Positions 7,472 to 16,332 of a stretch of 43,673 nucleotides of DNA are shown piece by piece. Origin of the DNA: an uncultured Rhodoblastus sp. (lineage in GTDB: Bacteria; Pseudomonadota; Alphaproteobacteria; Rhizobiales; Beijerinckiaceae). The position numbers were made by a program, and so were the translations under genes. The notes beneath the pieces are model-generated. The model was not told the DNA's origin, made no database searches, and saw only the letters and a list, made by a program, of their open reading frames with translations. Each line of letters opens with the position of its first letter. Position 1 is the stretch's first letter. The stretch spans positions 1 to 43,673 of the forward strand of contig NZ_CAIUXT010000044.1 in the NCBI RefSeq assembly GCF_903903185.1. Direction: 5' to 3'.

Positions 7472-8404
7472 ATGCAATCCGTCGCTGTTGTCATGGAAGA
7501 GCCGAGGCGCCTGAAGTTGGCGTCCCTCCTCCTTGATGAGCCCGGCCCCGCCGATGTGGTCGTCGAGACCCGTTGGTCCGGCGTCAGCGCCGGCACGGAG
7601 AAGCTGCTCTATTCCGGGCGCATGCCGTTTTTCCCCGGCATGGGCTATCCCTTGGTGCCCGGCTACGAGAGCGTCGGACTTGTCGTCGGCGCCGGCCCCG
7701 AATCGGGCCTGTCGGTTGGCGAGAATGTCTTCGTTCCCGGCGCGAAGTGCTTTGGCTCGGTGAGCGTGGTGCATGGCGGCTCGGCGTCGCACCTCGTCGT
7801 TCCCGGCGCGCGCGCCGCCCGTGTCGATCCCGCGCTCGGCGAAAACGGTGTTTTGCTGGCGCTGGCGGCGACGGCGTTGCACGCCGTAAAGGTCGCCGAC
7901 CCGAGCGGCCCGACCCTGATCGTGGGCCACGGCGCCTTGGGTCGTCTGATCGCGCGCCTCGTCGTCGCGCGCGGCGGCGAACCGACTGTCTGGGAAACCA
8001 ATCCGGTTCGCGCGACGGGCGCGGAAGGCTACGAGGCGCTCGCGCCGGAGGCCGATCCGCGGCGCGACTATCGGCACATCATCGACGCAAGCGGCGACGC
8101 CAAAGTGCTCGACGCGCTCATTCAACGGCTGGCGCGGCTCGGCCGGGTCACGCTCGCCGGCTTTTATGAAACCATCGGCTTTGCTTTCGCGCCGGCGTTC
8201 ATGCGCGAGGCGGAAATTCGCATCGCCGCGCAATGGGCCCCCGGAGACGTCGCCGAGGTCATCGCCGAAGTCGATCGCGGTCGGCTTTCGCTTGACGAAC
8301 TCATCACCCATCGGCGCGACGCGCGCGAGGCGCCCGAAGCCTATTCCATCGCCTTTGGCGACCCGTCCTGCGTAAAAATGGTCCTCGATTGGAGCACAAT
8401 ATGA
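7472..8404 (+). CDS. bchC: BchC, bacteriochlorophyllide 3-hydroxyethyl dehydrogenase
   Basis: BchC oxidises the C3 hydroxyethyl group to acetyl, one of the last ring steps of bacteriochlorophyll a synthesis. The 310-residue protein is a medium-chain dehydrogenase/reductase relative. An N-terminal GroES-like part has the family phrases WSGVSAGTEKLLYSGRMP and PGMGYPLVPGYE (residues about 35-68). A nucleotide-binding part has IVGHGALGR near 150, and DASGDAKVLD and LAGFY follow. AGAAGG stands before the ATG. It follows crtF after 76 bases that hold a possible promoter, and its stop overlaps the bchX start as ATGA. Confidence 0.95.
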   Translation: MQSVAVVMEEPRRLKLASLLLDEPGPADVVVETRWSGVSAGTEKLLYSGRMPFFPGMGYPLVPGYESVGLVVGAGPESGLSVGENVFVPGAKCFGSVSVVHGGSASHLVVPGARAARVDPALGENGVLLALAATALHAVKVADPSGPTLIVGHGALGRLIARLVVARGGEPTVWETNPVRATGAEGYEALAPEADPRRDYRHIIDASGDAKVLDALIQRLARLGRVTLAGFYETIGFAFAPAFMREAEIRIAAQWAPGDVAEVIAEVDRGRLSLDELITHRRDAREAPEAYSIAFGDPSCVKMVLDWSTI

Positions 8405-9387
8405 CAGTCTTGCTGAGCGAATCGGAAATCGCGAGCGGGCCGGGCGCCGAGGATGAAGGCGGCGCGCCGGCGCCGGCCAAGAAAACCACGCAGATCATTG
8501 CAATCTATGGCAAAGGCGGCATCGGCAAAAGTTTCACGCTTGCCAATCTCTCTTACATGATGGCCCAGCAAGGCCGCAAAGTGCTGTTGATCGGCTGCGA
8601 TCCCAAGAGCGACACCACCTCGTTGCTGTTTGGCGGACGCGCCTGCCCCACGATCATCGAGACCTCGTCGCGCAAGAAGCTCGCGGGCGAGACCGTCGAC
8701 ATCGGCGATGTCTGTTTCAAGCGCGACGGCGTCTATGCGATGGAGCTCGGAGGGCCCGAGGTCGGTCGCGGCTGCGGCGGGCGCGGCATCATCCATGGCT
8801 TCGAACTGCTCGAAAAACTCGGATTCCACGAATGGGGATTCGATTTCGTGCTGCTCGATTTCCTCGGCGACGTCGTTTGCGGCGGGTTCGGTCTGCCGAT
8901 TGCCCGGGACATGTGCCAGAAGGTCATCGTCGTCGGTTCGAACGACCTGCAATCGCTCTACGTCGCCAATAACGTCTGTTCGGCGGTCGAGTATTTTCGC
9001 AAGCTCGGCGGCAATGTCGGCGTCGGCGGCCTCGTCATCAACAAGGACGACGGCACCGGCGAAGCCGAGGCTTTCGCGGCGGCGGTCGGGATTCCCGTGC
9101 TGGCGGCGATTCCCGCCGACGAGGATATTCGGCGCAAGAGCGCCAATTACGAGATCGTCGGCAGGCCCGGCGGTCGCTGGGCGCCGCTGTTCGAGCAGCT
9201 GGCGGTCGGCATCGCCGAGTCGGCCCCGCACCGCCCGAATCCACTAAGCCAGGACGCACTGCTTTCCCTGTTCAAGGGCGAGGCGGTCGGTCGCGGCTAC
9301 AAGCTTGAGCCGGCGACAATGGAAGACCTCTGTGGGCCTTCCCATGTCGCCAAGCCCTCGCTCGAAGTCGTCTACGACAGCATGTGA
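8401..9387 (+). CDS. bchX: BchX, chlorophyllide a reductase iron protein
   Basis: BchX is the ATP-dependent electron donor of chlorophyllide a oxidoreductase, a nitrogenase-like enzyme that reduces ring B of the chlorin to a bacteriochlorin. The P-loop GKGGIGKS is at residues 37-44, a switch-like CDPKSDTTS near 66-74, and the likely [4Fe-4S] ligands are Cys125 (GRGCGGRG) and Cys160 (VVCGGFG). I choose the ATG at 8401, which overlaps the bchC stop by four bases and follows GGAG; a TTG at 8389 would add four residues. The 328-residue length is normal for the family. Confidence 0.96.
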   Translation: MTVLLSESEIASGPGAEDEGGAPAPAKKTTQIIAIYGKGGIGKSFTLANLSYMMAQQGRKVLLIGCDPKSDTTSLLFGGRACPTIIETSSRKKLAGETVDIGDVCFKRDGVYAMELGGPEVGRGCGGRGIIHGFELLEKLGFHEWGFDFVLLDFLGDVVCGGFGLPIARDMCQKVIVVGSNDLQSLYVANNVCSAVEYFRKLGGNVGVGGLVINKDDGTGEAEAFAAAVGIPVLAAIPADEDIRRKSANYEIVGRPGGRWAPLFEQLAVGIAESAPHRPNPLSQDALLSLFKGEAVGRGYKLEPATMEDLCGPSHVAKPSLEVVYDSM

Positions 9388-9394
9388 GGCGACA

Positions 9395-10969
9395 GTGGCG
9401 TTCGACGATTTCCCCAAAACTCCCTCCCCGATCGACGCGACGCGCGCACTCGCCGATTCGCCGGAAGCGGCAATCGGCGTGAACGCCGAGGCGGTAGGCA
9501 AGGACGGTCTGGGCTGCCACGCCGGGCGGGAGACGATGTTGGCTGCTGCGCGTCAGGCGGGCGCGGGCGAGACGCTCGCTCGTTACGCCAAGGATTACCC
9601 CGCCGGTCCGCACGATCAGCCGCAGAGCATGTGCCCGGCCTTCGGCTCGCTCCGCGTCGGTCTGCGGATGCGCCGCACCGCCACCGTACTCTCCGGCTCG
9701 GCCTGCTGCGTTTACGGCCTGACTTTCACATCGCATTTCTACGGCGCCCGGCGCAGCGTCGGCTATGTGCCTTTCAGTTCGGAAACGCTGGTCACCGGCA
9801 AATTGTTCGAGGACATTCGCGACGCGGTGTTCCAGCTCGCCGATCCCGAGAAATACGACGCGGTGGTCATTATCAACCTTTGCGTTCCGACCGCCTCCGG
9901 GGTGCCGCTGCGCCTGCTGCCAAAAGACATCAATGGCGTGCGGGTCATCGGCATCGACGTCCCCGGCTTTGGCGTGCCGACCCATGCCGAGGCGAAGGAC
10001 GTTCTTGCCGGCGCCATGCTTAATTACGCGCGTTGCGAAGCCGAGCAGGGACCTGTGCAGTCGCCGCGCGCGCCGCGCGCGCAAGAGCCGACCATAACCC
10101 TGCTGGGCGAACTTTTTCCCGCAGATCCCATGCAGATCGCGGGCATGCTGAAGCCCCTTGGGCTGGCGGCCGGGCCTGCCGTTCCGACGCGCGAATGGCG
10201 AGAGCTCTATGGCGCGCTCGATTGCTGCGCCGTCGCGGCGATCCACCCATTCTATACCGCCTCGATCCGGGAGTTTCAGCTTGCGGGCCGGCCGGTGATC
10301 GGCTCCGCCCCGGTCGGCGTCGAAGGAACCGCCGCCTGGCTCGACGAGGTCGCAAAAGTTTGCAATGTCGATGCCTCCAGGCTGGACGCCGCCAAAGCAG
10401 CGCTGCTTCCCGCGATTCGCGCCGCGCTGTCGTCAGCGCCGATCCGGGGACGCGTCACGCTCTCCGGTTACGAGGGCTCCGAACTGATCGCCGGGCGCCT
10501 GCTGGTCGAAAGCGGCGCCGACCTGCGTTACGTTGGCACCGCCTGTCCGCGCACACCCTATTCGGAGGCCGACCGCGAATGGCTCGAGTCGAAGGGCGTC
10601 GAGGTGCGTTATCGCGCCTCGCTCGAACATGACCTCGCGGCCATGGAAGAATATGCTCCGGATCTGGCGATCGGCACGACGCCGGTCGTGCAGGCCGCCA
10701 AGAGCCGGGCGATCCCCTCGCTCTATTTCACCAATCTGATCTCGGCGCGTCCGCTGATGGGCGCCGCCGGCGCGGGATCGATCGCCGCCACGATCAATGC
10801 GGCGATCGGCAATCGCGCGCGTTTCGCGGAAATGCGGCAGTTCTTCTCGGGCGTCGGCGAAGGCTTCGCCGCGGGCGTCTGGCGCGAGGCTCCGAAGGAT
10901 CGGCCGGAATTTCGGACCAAGCGCCGCAAGGCGACCGTGCCCACGATTCGGGAGGACGGCGCATGCTAG
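9395..10969 (+). CDS. bchY: BchY, chlorophyllide a reductase subunit Y
   Basis: BchY is one half of the catalytic BchYZ component, related to NifD/BchN, which accepts electrons from BchX. I start it at the GTG at 9395, where GAGG precedes by six bases; the frame stays open back into bchX. It has 524 residues. Cysteines at 80 (SMCPAFGS) and 104-105 (GSACCVYG) lie in the region that supplies iron-sulfur ligands in this family. C-terminal family phrases are [17 protein letters not shown] and [13 protein letters not shown]. It overlaps bchZ by seven bases. Confidence 0.95.
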   Translation: MAFDDFPKTPSPIDATRALADSPEAAIGVNAEAVGKDGLGCHAGRETMLAAARQAGAGETLARYAKDYPAGPHDQPQSMCPAFGSLRVGLRMRRTATVLSGSACCVYGLTFTSHFYGARRSVGYVPFSSETLVTGKLFEDIRDAVFQLADPEKYDAVVIINLCVPTASGVPLRLLPKDINGVRVIGIDVPGFGVPTHAEAKDVLAGAMLNYARCEAEQGPVQSPRAPRAQEPTITLLGELFPADPMQIAGMLKPLGLAAGPAVPTREWRELYGALDCCAVAAIHPFYTASIREFQLAGRPVIGSAPVGVEGTAAWLDEVAKVCNVDASRLDAAKAALLPAIRAALSSAPIRGRVTLSGYEGSELIAGRLLVESGADLRYVGTACPRTPYSEADREWLESKGVEVRYRASLEHDLAAMEEYAPDLAIGTTPVVQAAKSRAIPSLYFTNLISARPLMGAAGAGSIAATINAAIGNRARFAEMRQFFSGVGEGFAAGVWREAPKDRPEFRTKRRKATVPTIREDGAC

Positions 10970-12396
10970 TTCTCGATCATGACCGGGCCGGCGGCTATTG
11001 GGGCGCCGTCTATGTCTTTACCGCCGTGAAGGGTCTGCAAGTCGTCATCGACGGTCCGGTCGGCTGCCAAAATCTGCCGGTCACCTCGGTGCTCCATTAT
11101 ACCGACGCGCTTCCGCCCGAGGAGTTGCCGATCGTCGTGACGGGCCTCTCCGAAGCGGAACTCGGCCGCCACGGCACCGAGGCGGCGATGACCCGGGCCC
11201 ACAAGACGCTCGATCCCGATCTGCCCAGTGTCGTCGTCACCGGTTCGATCGCCGAAATGATCGGCGGCGGCGTGACGCCCGAGGGGTCCGGCCTGCAACG
11301 TTTCCTGCCGCGCACCATCGACGAGGATCAATGGCAGTGCGCCAATCGCGCCATGTTGTGGCTGTGGAACGAATATGGCCCCAAAAAAGCCAGGCCGGCC
11401 AAGCGCGAGTCGGGCGCCAAACCAAAGGTCAATATCATCGGCCCGTGCTACGGCGTTTTCAACATGCCTTCCGATCTCGCCGAGATCGTGCGGCTTTGCG
11501 AAGGGATCGGCGCCGAGATCAATCTGGTCTTCCCGCTCGGCGCGCATCTCGCCGAAATTCCCCGGCTGGCCGAGGCCGACGTCAATATTTGCCTCTATCG
11601 CGAATTCGGCAGGGCGCTCTGCGAAGCGCTCGACAAGCCTTATCTGCAAGCCCCGATCGGCCTGCATGGCACGACCAAGTTCCTGCGCGCGCTGGGCGCG
11701 TTGACAGGGCTCGATCCCGAACCCTTCATCGAGCGCGAGCGCCATACGACGATCAAGCCGATCTGGGATCTCTGGCGTTCCGTCACCCAGGATTTCTTCG
11801 GCACCGCCTCGTTCGGGATTGTCGCCACCGAAACCTATGTGCGCGGCATCCGGCGCTTTCTCGAAGACGAGTGCGGCATGCCCTGCGTGCTCGCCGTGGC
11901 GCGCAAGCCGGGCGAGAAAACCGATAACGCCGCCTTGCGCGAAACCCTGCGGTCGAGGCCGCCGCTCGTCGTGTTCGGCAGTTATAACGAGCGCATGTAC
12001 CTCGCCGAGGCGGGCTCCCGCGCCACCTACATCCCGGCCTCGTTTCCGGGAACGGTCATCCGGCGGCATACCGGAACCCCTTTCATGGGCTATGCCGGCG
12101 CGACCTATCTCGTGCAGGAAGTCTGCAACGCGCTGTTTGACGCGCTGTTTCACATCCTGCCGCTCGGCAGCGAAATCGATCGCGTCGAGGCGACGCCCTC
12201 CAGGCTGCATCGAGAACTCGAATGGAGCGCGGAAGCCAGAGCAAGGCTCGACGAACTTGTCGAAGCGGCGCCGCTGGTGGCGCGTATCTCCGCCGCGAAG
12301 CGCCTGCGCGACGCGGCGGAGCGGGAAGCCCGCCGAGCCGGGGAAGTTCAAGTCAATCTCTCGCGTCTCGAACGCGCTGGGGAACTCACGAGCTAG
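10963..12396 (+). CDS. bchZ: BchZ, chlorophyllide a reductase subunit Z
   Basis: BchZ pairs with BchY in the nitrogenase-like chlorophyllide a reductase. The 477-residue protein begins [17 protein letters not shown] and contains [19 protein letters not shown] (about 28-46), with the conserved cysteine of the NifK/BchB-like fold, then [18 protein letters not shown], and [18 protein letters not shown] near residues 377-394. Its ATG lies inside the last codons of bchY (seven-base overlap). A charged helical tail rich in arginine and glutamate follows the catalytic part. The puf genes follow after a 38-base gap. Confidence 0.96.
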   Translation: MLVLDHDRAGGYWGAVYVFTAVKGLQVVIDGPVGCQNLPVTSVLHYTDALPPEELPIVVTGLSEAELGRHGTEAAMTRAHKTLDPDLPSVVVTGSIAEMIGGGVTPEGSGLQRFLPRTIDEDQWQCANRAMLWLWNEYGPKKARPAKRESGAKPKVNIIGPCYGVFNMPSDLAEIVRLCEGIGAEINLVFPLGAHLAEIPRLAEADVNICLYREFGRALCEALDKPYLQAPIGLHGTTKFLRALGALTGLDPEPFIERERHTTIKPIWDLWRSVTQDFFGTASFGIVATETYVRGIRRFLEDECGMPCVLAVARKPGEKTDNAALRETLRSRPPLVVFGSYNERMYLAEAGSRATYIPASFPGTVIRRHTGTPFMGYAGATYLVQEVCNALFDALFHILPLGSEIDRVEATPSRLHRELEWSAEARARLDELVEAAPLVARISAAKRLRDAAEREARRAGEVQVNLSRLERAGELTS

Positions 12397-12434
12397 CGCG
12401 TAGAGCGCTCGCTCGTCTCAAAGGGAGACGATCA

Positions 12435-12716
12435 ATGAAACTGGCTGTCCACCCGGTCTCAGCGATAAGCCAAGAAGATATTCCCTGGCGCGTGTTCTAC
12501 GGACTGCTCCTGGTCCTGATGGTAATTTTCGGCGGGCTGAAAGCTCTGTCCACCCGTTTCCTCGCGGAGACGGAAGAGAGCCGGCCGACAACCAACTCGT
12601 GGCTCGCGGAAGCGCGCTCACAAGCCTCTATCGCGACTTCGTATGCGCTTATGGCGAAATCGTCGTTGCAATCTTCCGGGCGGGAAAACCGTCAGGAACG
12701 CCGGTCGAGACCCTGA
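12435..12716 (+). CDS. pufQ: PufQ-like small membrane protein
   Basis: The 93-residue protein sits exactly where pufQ lies in several purple bacteria, between bchZ and pufB. AGGGAG stands seven bases before the ATG. One membrane helix is visible (WRVFYGLLLVLMVIFGGLKAL, about residues 19-38), followed by a polar tail. PufQ is a small one-helix protein implicated in bacteriochlorophyll handling and assembly of pigment-protein complexes. The call rests mainly on position, size and topology, because the sequence is poorly conserved. The tail is longer than in the roughly 75-residue family members I remember. A lineage-specific small protein in the same slot remains possible. Confidence 0.55.
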   Translation: MKLAVHPVSAISQEDIPWRVFYGLLLVLMVIFGGLKALSTRFLAETEESRPTTNSWLAEARSQASIATSYALMAKSSLQSSGRENRQERRSRP

Positions 12717-12776
12717 AAAGTCGAGACGAATCCTGCCGCGTAAGGCGTGCGCGGTAACCTGAAGGAGGTCAAAAAA

Positions 12777-12995
12777 ATGGCCGATGACAGATCATCTTTG
12801 TCCGGATTGACGGATGCTGAGGCCAAGGAATTCCACACCTTGTTCGCCTCCAGCTTCATCGCGTTCACCATCATTGCAGTCTTCGCGCACATCCTGGTTT
12901 GGTTGTGGCGCCCCTGGATCCCTGGAGCCAAGGGTTACGCGTTGCTCGATGGCGCCGCGACGGCGGTCAATCACGCAATCTCATTGATCGGGTAA
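12777..12995 (+). CDS. pufB: PufB, light-harvesting 1 beta polypeptide
   Basis: The 72-residue single-helix protein is the beta apoprotein of the LH1 antenna ring round the reaction centre. GGAGGT stands just before the ATG. The sequence has the typical [19 protein letters not shown] head on the cytoplasmic side. The membrane helix carries the bacteriochlorophyll-ligating histidine in AVFAHILVW and ends with WLWRPWIPG. The tail [20 protein letters not shown] is somewhat longer than in short beta chains. pufA follows after 12 bases. Confidence 0.97.
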   Translation: MADDRSSLSGLTDAEAKEFHTLFASSFIAFTIIAVFAHILVWLWRPWIPGAKGYALLDGAATAVNHAISLIG

Positions 12996-13007
12996 GGGGA
13001 GAGGCAA

Positions 13008-13184
13008 ATGTATAAAGTATGGCTGCTTTTCGATCCCCGTCGTGCACTGGTTGCGCTCTCAGCCTTCCTGTTCGTTCTGGCGCTGATCATCCACTTCATC
13101 CTGCTCAGCACGGATCGGTTCAACTGGCTCGAAGGCCATGCGGTCAAAGTGGGTCAGATCGCGCAGACGGTTTTGGTCGTCTGA
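13008..13184 (+). CDS. pufA: PufA, light-harvesting 1 alpha polypeptide
   Basis: The 58-residue protein is the alpha apoprotein of LH1. It begins [17 protein letters not shown]. Its membrane helix carries His29 in [18 protein letters not shown], the bacteriochlorophyll ligand within the classical A-x3-H-x3-L pattern, with Trp40 eleven residues later. A GGGGAGAGG ribosome site precedes the ATG. It is followed by two stem-loops and then pufL, the arrangement that in other purple bacteria yields a stable pufBA transcript in excess over pufLM. Confidence 0.97.
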   Translation: MYKVWLLFDPRRALVALSAFLFVLALIIHFILLSTDRFNWLEGHAVKVGQIAQTVLVV

Positions 13185-13196
13185 ATTTTCCGACTG

Positions 13197-13237
13197 GCGG
13201 GATTCACCCGCATCTCGGGCGGACGCTTCGGCGCCCG
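13197..13237 (+). promoter_or_regulatory. pufA-pufL intercistronic stem-loops
   Basis: Two adjacent hairpins follow pufA: GCGGG/CCCGC at 13197-13211 with a five-base loop, and CGGGCG/CGCCCG at 13216-13237 with a ten-base loop. Neither is followed by a T-run, so they look like RNA-stabilising structures and not terminators. In related puf operons such structures protect the pufBA message from 3' decay. Confidence 0.65.
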
Positions 13238-13284
13238 CCTGTATCAGAAATCTTCAACCACATGTCGTTTGAGGGGCGCCGACC

Positions 13285-14109
13285 ATGGCGATGCTCAACT
13301 TTGAAAAAAAGTACCGCGTGCGGGGCGGTACGCTCCTGGGCGGAGATTTGTTCGACTTCTGGGTCGGACCTTTTTACGTCGGCTTCTTCGGTGTCACCAC
13401 CCTCATCTTCTCCGTGCTTGGCACGGCGATGATCGTCTACGGGGCGGCGCTTGGCCCCACCTGGAACATCTGGCAAATCAACATCGCGCCGCCGGACCTC
13501 AAATATGGTCTGGCTCTCGCGCCCTTGAAGGAAGGCGGGATCTGGCAGATCGTGACCGTCGCCGCGACCGGCGCCTTCGTATCCTGGGCGTTGCGCGAGG
13601 TCGAGATCTGCAAGAAACTGGGCATAGGCTACCACGTTCCATTCGCCTTCGCCTTCGCGATTCTGGCCTATGTGACCCTGGTCATCATCCGCCCGATTCT
13701 TCTGGGCGCATGGGGACACGGATTTCCCTATGGCATCCTCAGTCACCTCGATTGGGTTTCGAACACGGGTTACCAGTATCTCCACTTCCACTATAACCCG
13801 GCGCATATGCTCGCGATCTCCTTCTTCTTCGGGACCGCCTTCGCGCTCTCCCTGCACGGCGGCGTGATCCTGTCGGCCGCCAACCCGAAACCCGGAGAAA
13901 CCGTCCGTCCGACCGAATACGAGGATTGGTTCTTCCTGGATTCGATCGGCTATTCGATCGGCACGCTCGGCATTCATCGGCTCGGCCTGTTCCTGGCTCT
14001 GTCCGCCGTGTTCTGGAGCGCTGTGTGCATCGTGATCAGCGGTCCGTTCTGGACCCGCGGATGGCCGGAATGGTGGAACTGGTGGCTCAACCTGCCGATC
14101 TGGCGCTAA
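13285..14109 (+). CDS. pufL: PufL, photosynthetic reaction centre L subunit
   Basis: PufL is the L subunit of the type II reaction centre, a five-helix membrane protein that binds the special-pair and accessory bacteriochlorophylls, a bacteriopheophytin, the quinones and the non-haem iron. The 274 residues match family length. Recognised phrases are [21 protein letters not shown] at the N-terminus, [20 protein letters not shown] (pigment histidines), [11 protein letters not shown] and [11 protein letters not shown] (iron/quinone region), and a tryptophan-rich end [19 protein letters not shown] lies eight bases before the ATG. An intergenic repeat begins directly after its stop codon. Confidence 0.98.
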   Translation: MAMLNFEKKYRVRGGTLLGGDLFDFWVGPFYVGFFGVTTLIFSVLGTAMIVYGAALGPTWNIWQINIAPPDLKYGLALAPLKEGGIWQIVTVAATGAFVSWALREVEICKKLGIGYHVPFAFAFAILAYVTLVIIRPILLGAWGHGFPYGILSHLDWVSNTGYQYLHFHYNPAHMLAISFFFGTAFALSLHGGVILSAANPKPGETVRPTEYEDWFFLDSIGYSIGTLGIHRLGLFLALSAVFWSAVCIVISGPFWTRGWPEWWNWWLNLPIWR

Positions 14110-14210
14110 GAGCGTTCGGTGAACTAAAGCTTCACCGAACACGCTCCAGAGTTTTGCTTTGCCGCGTTTCTTTAACGCGAACCGGCATCCACTTCGCAAT
14201 TAAACGCTTC
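14110..14210. repeat. Palindromic intergenic repeat between pufL and pufM
   Basis: A 119-base gap separates pufL from pufM, and most of it is one structured element. A strong hairpin with arms 14110-14123 and 14131-14146 (GAGCG + TTCGGTGAA against TTCACCGAA + CA + CGCTC, seven-base loop) is followed by a spacer and a second perfect stem CGCGTT/AACGCG at 14163-14179. The phrases GCGAACCGG, ATCCACTTCGC and AAACGCTT follow. This order matches the family of intergenic mosaic repeats common in Rhizobiales, such as RIME-like elements, as I remember them. Confidence 0.7.
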
Positions 14211-14228
14211 AGCATCTAGGAGGCGCGC

Positions 14229-15209
14229 GTGTCCGTTTACGAGAACGTCTTCACTCAAGTCCAAATCCGTCCGACCTCTCCCGAGGAGGGCGTAGGCGAC
14301 TCAAGCCACCAGCGAGAGCGCATCGGCGGCACCACATTTTCGTATTTGCTCGGTTTCATCGGCAATGCGAAGATCGGACCGGTCTATCTCGGCACGCTCG
14401 GAGTCTTTTCGCTCATCAGCGGGTTCTTCGCGTTCGAGATCATCGGCCTCAACATGCTCGCCTCGGTTCACTGGAATCCGATCCAGTTCGTCAGGCAATT
14501 GCCCTGGCTGGCGCTTGAACCGCCCAAAGCCGAATATGGCCTCAAGATATTGCCGCCGCTCGCGGAGGGCGGCTGGTGGCTGATCGCGGGATTCTTTTTG
14601 ACCGTGTCGGTTCTGCTCTGGTGGGTGCGCATGTATCGCCGCGCGACCACTCTTGGCCTTGGCACCCATGCCGCCTGGGCTTTCGCTTCGGCGATCTGGC
14701 TCTATCTGGTGCTTGGTTTCATCCGCCCCCTGTTGATGGGCCATTGGAGCGAGGCGGTGCCTTTCGGCATCTTCCCGCATCTGGACTGGACCGCGGCCTT
14801 TTCGCTGCGTTACGGCAATCTGTTCTATAACCCCTTCCACATGCTCTCCATCGCTTTCCTCTATGGATCCGCGCTGCTTTTTGCGATGCATGGCGCGACG
14901 ATCCTCTCGGTCGGGCGCTATGGCGGCGAGCGTGAAGTCGAGCAGATCCTGTATCGCGGGACGGCCTCGGAACGCGCGGCTCTGTTCTGGCGCTGGACCA
15001 TGGGGTTCAACGCGACGATGGAGTCCATTCACCGTTGGGCGTGGTGGTTCGCGGTCCTGACCCCGTTGACCGGCGGCATCGGCATACTTCTCACCGGAAC
15101 CGTCGTGGATAATTGGTATCTCTGGGGAGTCCAGCACGGTATTGCGCCGTCCTATCCGCACGTCTTCCCACCCATCGTCGATCCTGCAGTGTCGGGAGCC
15201 CCGCAATGA
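14229..15209 (+). CDS. pufM: PufM, photosynthetic reaction centre M subunit
   Basis: PufM is the second large reaction-centre subunit, partner of PufL. It starts at GTG 14229 with AGGAGG five bases before it. The 326 residues include [20 protein letters not shown] with a special-pair histidine, [19 protein letters not shown], and the iron/quinone segment [22 protein letters not shown]-terminal extension after WYLWGVQHG (about 20 residues) is of the kind seen where a cytochrome subunit docks. It overlaps pufC as ATGA. The unusual feature is the 119-base repeat-bearing gap upstream, since pufL and pufM usually lie close together. Confidence 0.98.
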   Translation: MSVYENVFTQVQIRPTSPEEGVGDSSHQRERIGGTTFSYLLGFIGNAKIGPVYLGTLGVFSLISGFFAFEIIGLNMLASVHWNPIQFVRQLPWLALEPPKAEYGLKILPPLAEGGWWLIAGFFLTVSVLLWWVRMYRRATTLGLGTHAAWAFASAIWLYLVLGFIRPLLMGHWSEAVPFGIFPHLDWTAAFSLRYGNLFYNPFHMLSIAFLYGSALLFAMHGATILSVGRYGGEREVEQILYRGTASERAALFWRWTMGFNATMESIHRWAWWFAVLTPLTGGIGILLTGTVVDNWYLWGVQHGIAPSYPHVFPPIVDPAVSGAPQ

Positions 15210-16225
15210 AAAACATCGTTCTGATCTTCGCCGGGGTGGCCGCCGTGCTGCTCACCGCGGCCATGTTGCTGACCGCAGGATGGACCAGTCCGCCTATCCA
15301 AACCGTTCAGGGCGGATTCCGCGGCCTGTCGATCGGCCAGCTGTCGACCAAAGAGAGCCGACACGTTCTGCAACTCGCCAACACTCTGCCGGATCCGATC
15401 GATCCGGCGGAAGCCGGCGGCAAAAAAGCCACCGACGTATACAAGAATGTGCAAGTCCTGACCGACCTTACAGAAGCGCAGTTCAATCGCGTCATGCTGG
15501 GCCTGGCCGCCTGGGTCGGCGGCGAACAGGGATGCAACTATTGCCACAACCCGGAAAATTTGGCGGAAGACAAGCCCTATACCAAGATTGTCTCCCGATC
15601 CATGCTGAAGATGACGCGCCACATCAACAAGGATTGGTCACATGTGATTAAAAGCGGCGTGACCTGCTATACCTGCCATCGTGGCAATCCTGTTCCGGCC
15701 AATATATGGTTCAAAGGCGCTCCGCCGAAGTCTGGAGGATTCGCCGCGACCAATGACGGGTTTGGCCACCCTAACGCTTTCAATGGCTCTACTGGCCTTG
15801 GCGAAGACCCGTTCAGCGGCTATCTCGATGCGAAAGAACCGATCCGCGTCCAGAGCACGCAGGCGCTGCCGGTGAATTTCGGCTCTTCGATTCAAGACGC
15901 GACCAGGTCCTATGGGTTGATGATGTCGTTATCGACCAGTCTTGGCGTCAATTGCACGTTCTGCCACAATAGCCGGGCCTTCTCGAGCTGGGAGCAGGCT
16001 TCGCCCCAGCGCGTCACCGCCTGGCATGGCATCCAGATGGTGCGCGATCTCAACATCAACTACATGAACCCGCTTCTGGCCCAATGGCCCCCGAATCGCC
16101 TGGGTCCGACGGGCGACGGTCCCAAAATCAATTGCGCGACCTGTCACCAGGGAGCGTCAAAGCCGCTGCTCGGCGTCAGTCTCGCCAAGGATTGGCCTGA
16201 ACTCGGCGGCGGCGCCGCGCACTGA
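15206..16225 (+). CDS. pufC: PufC, tetraheme reaction-centre cytochrome subunit
   Basis: PufC is the periplasmic cytochrome that re-reduces the photo-oxidised special pair. The 339-residue protein has exactly four c-type haem motifs in order: CNYCH, CYTCH, CTFCH and CATCH. Likely methionine axial ligands lie upstream of haems 1-3 ([28 protein letters not shown]). Start is the ATG at 15206 overlapping pufM, with GGGAG upstream. The N-terminus is one hydrophobic helix (about residues 3-29) without cysteine, so there is no lipobox; I infer an uncleaved anchor where Blastochloris-type PufC is a lipoprotein. A strong terminator follows. Confidence 0.97.
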   Translation: MKNIVLIFAGVAAVLLTAAMLLTAGWTSPPIQTVQGGFRGLSIGQLSTKESRHVLQLANTLPDPIDPAEAGGKKATDVYKNVQVLTDLTEAQFNRVMLGLAAWVGGEQGCNYCHNPENLAEDKPYTKIVSRSMLKMTRHINKDWSHVIKSGVTCYTCHRGNPVPANIWFKGAPPKSGGFAATNDGFGHPNAFNGSTGLGEDPFSGYLDAKEPIRVQSTQALPVNFGSSIQDATRSYGLMMSLSTSLGVNCTFCHNSRAFSSWEQASPQRVTAWHGIQMVRDLNINYMNPLLAQWPPNRLGPTGDGPKINCATCHQGASKPLLGVSLAKDWPELGGGAAH

Positions 16226-16238
16226 CCAACAAACAGGC

Positions 16239-16271
16239 GCGGCGGCCGAAACAACAGGCCGTCGCGTTTTT
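16239..16271 (+). terminator. Rho-independent terminator after pufC
   Basis: GCGGCGGCC and GGCCGTCGC pair over nine positions (one G-U) around a nine-base loop, followed by GTTTTT. It lies 13 bases after the pufC stop and probably ends the crtEF-bch-puf transcript. Confidence 0.85.
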
Positions 16272-16332
16272 GGCAAAAATTTGATTTGCCACAAGACGGC
16301 GGAAGACGCGTCGGTTAGAGTGGGCTGGCTTC

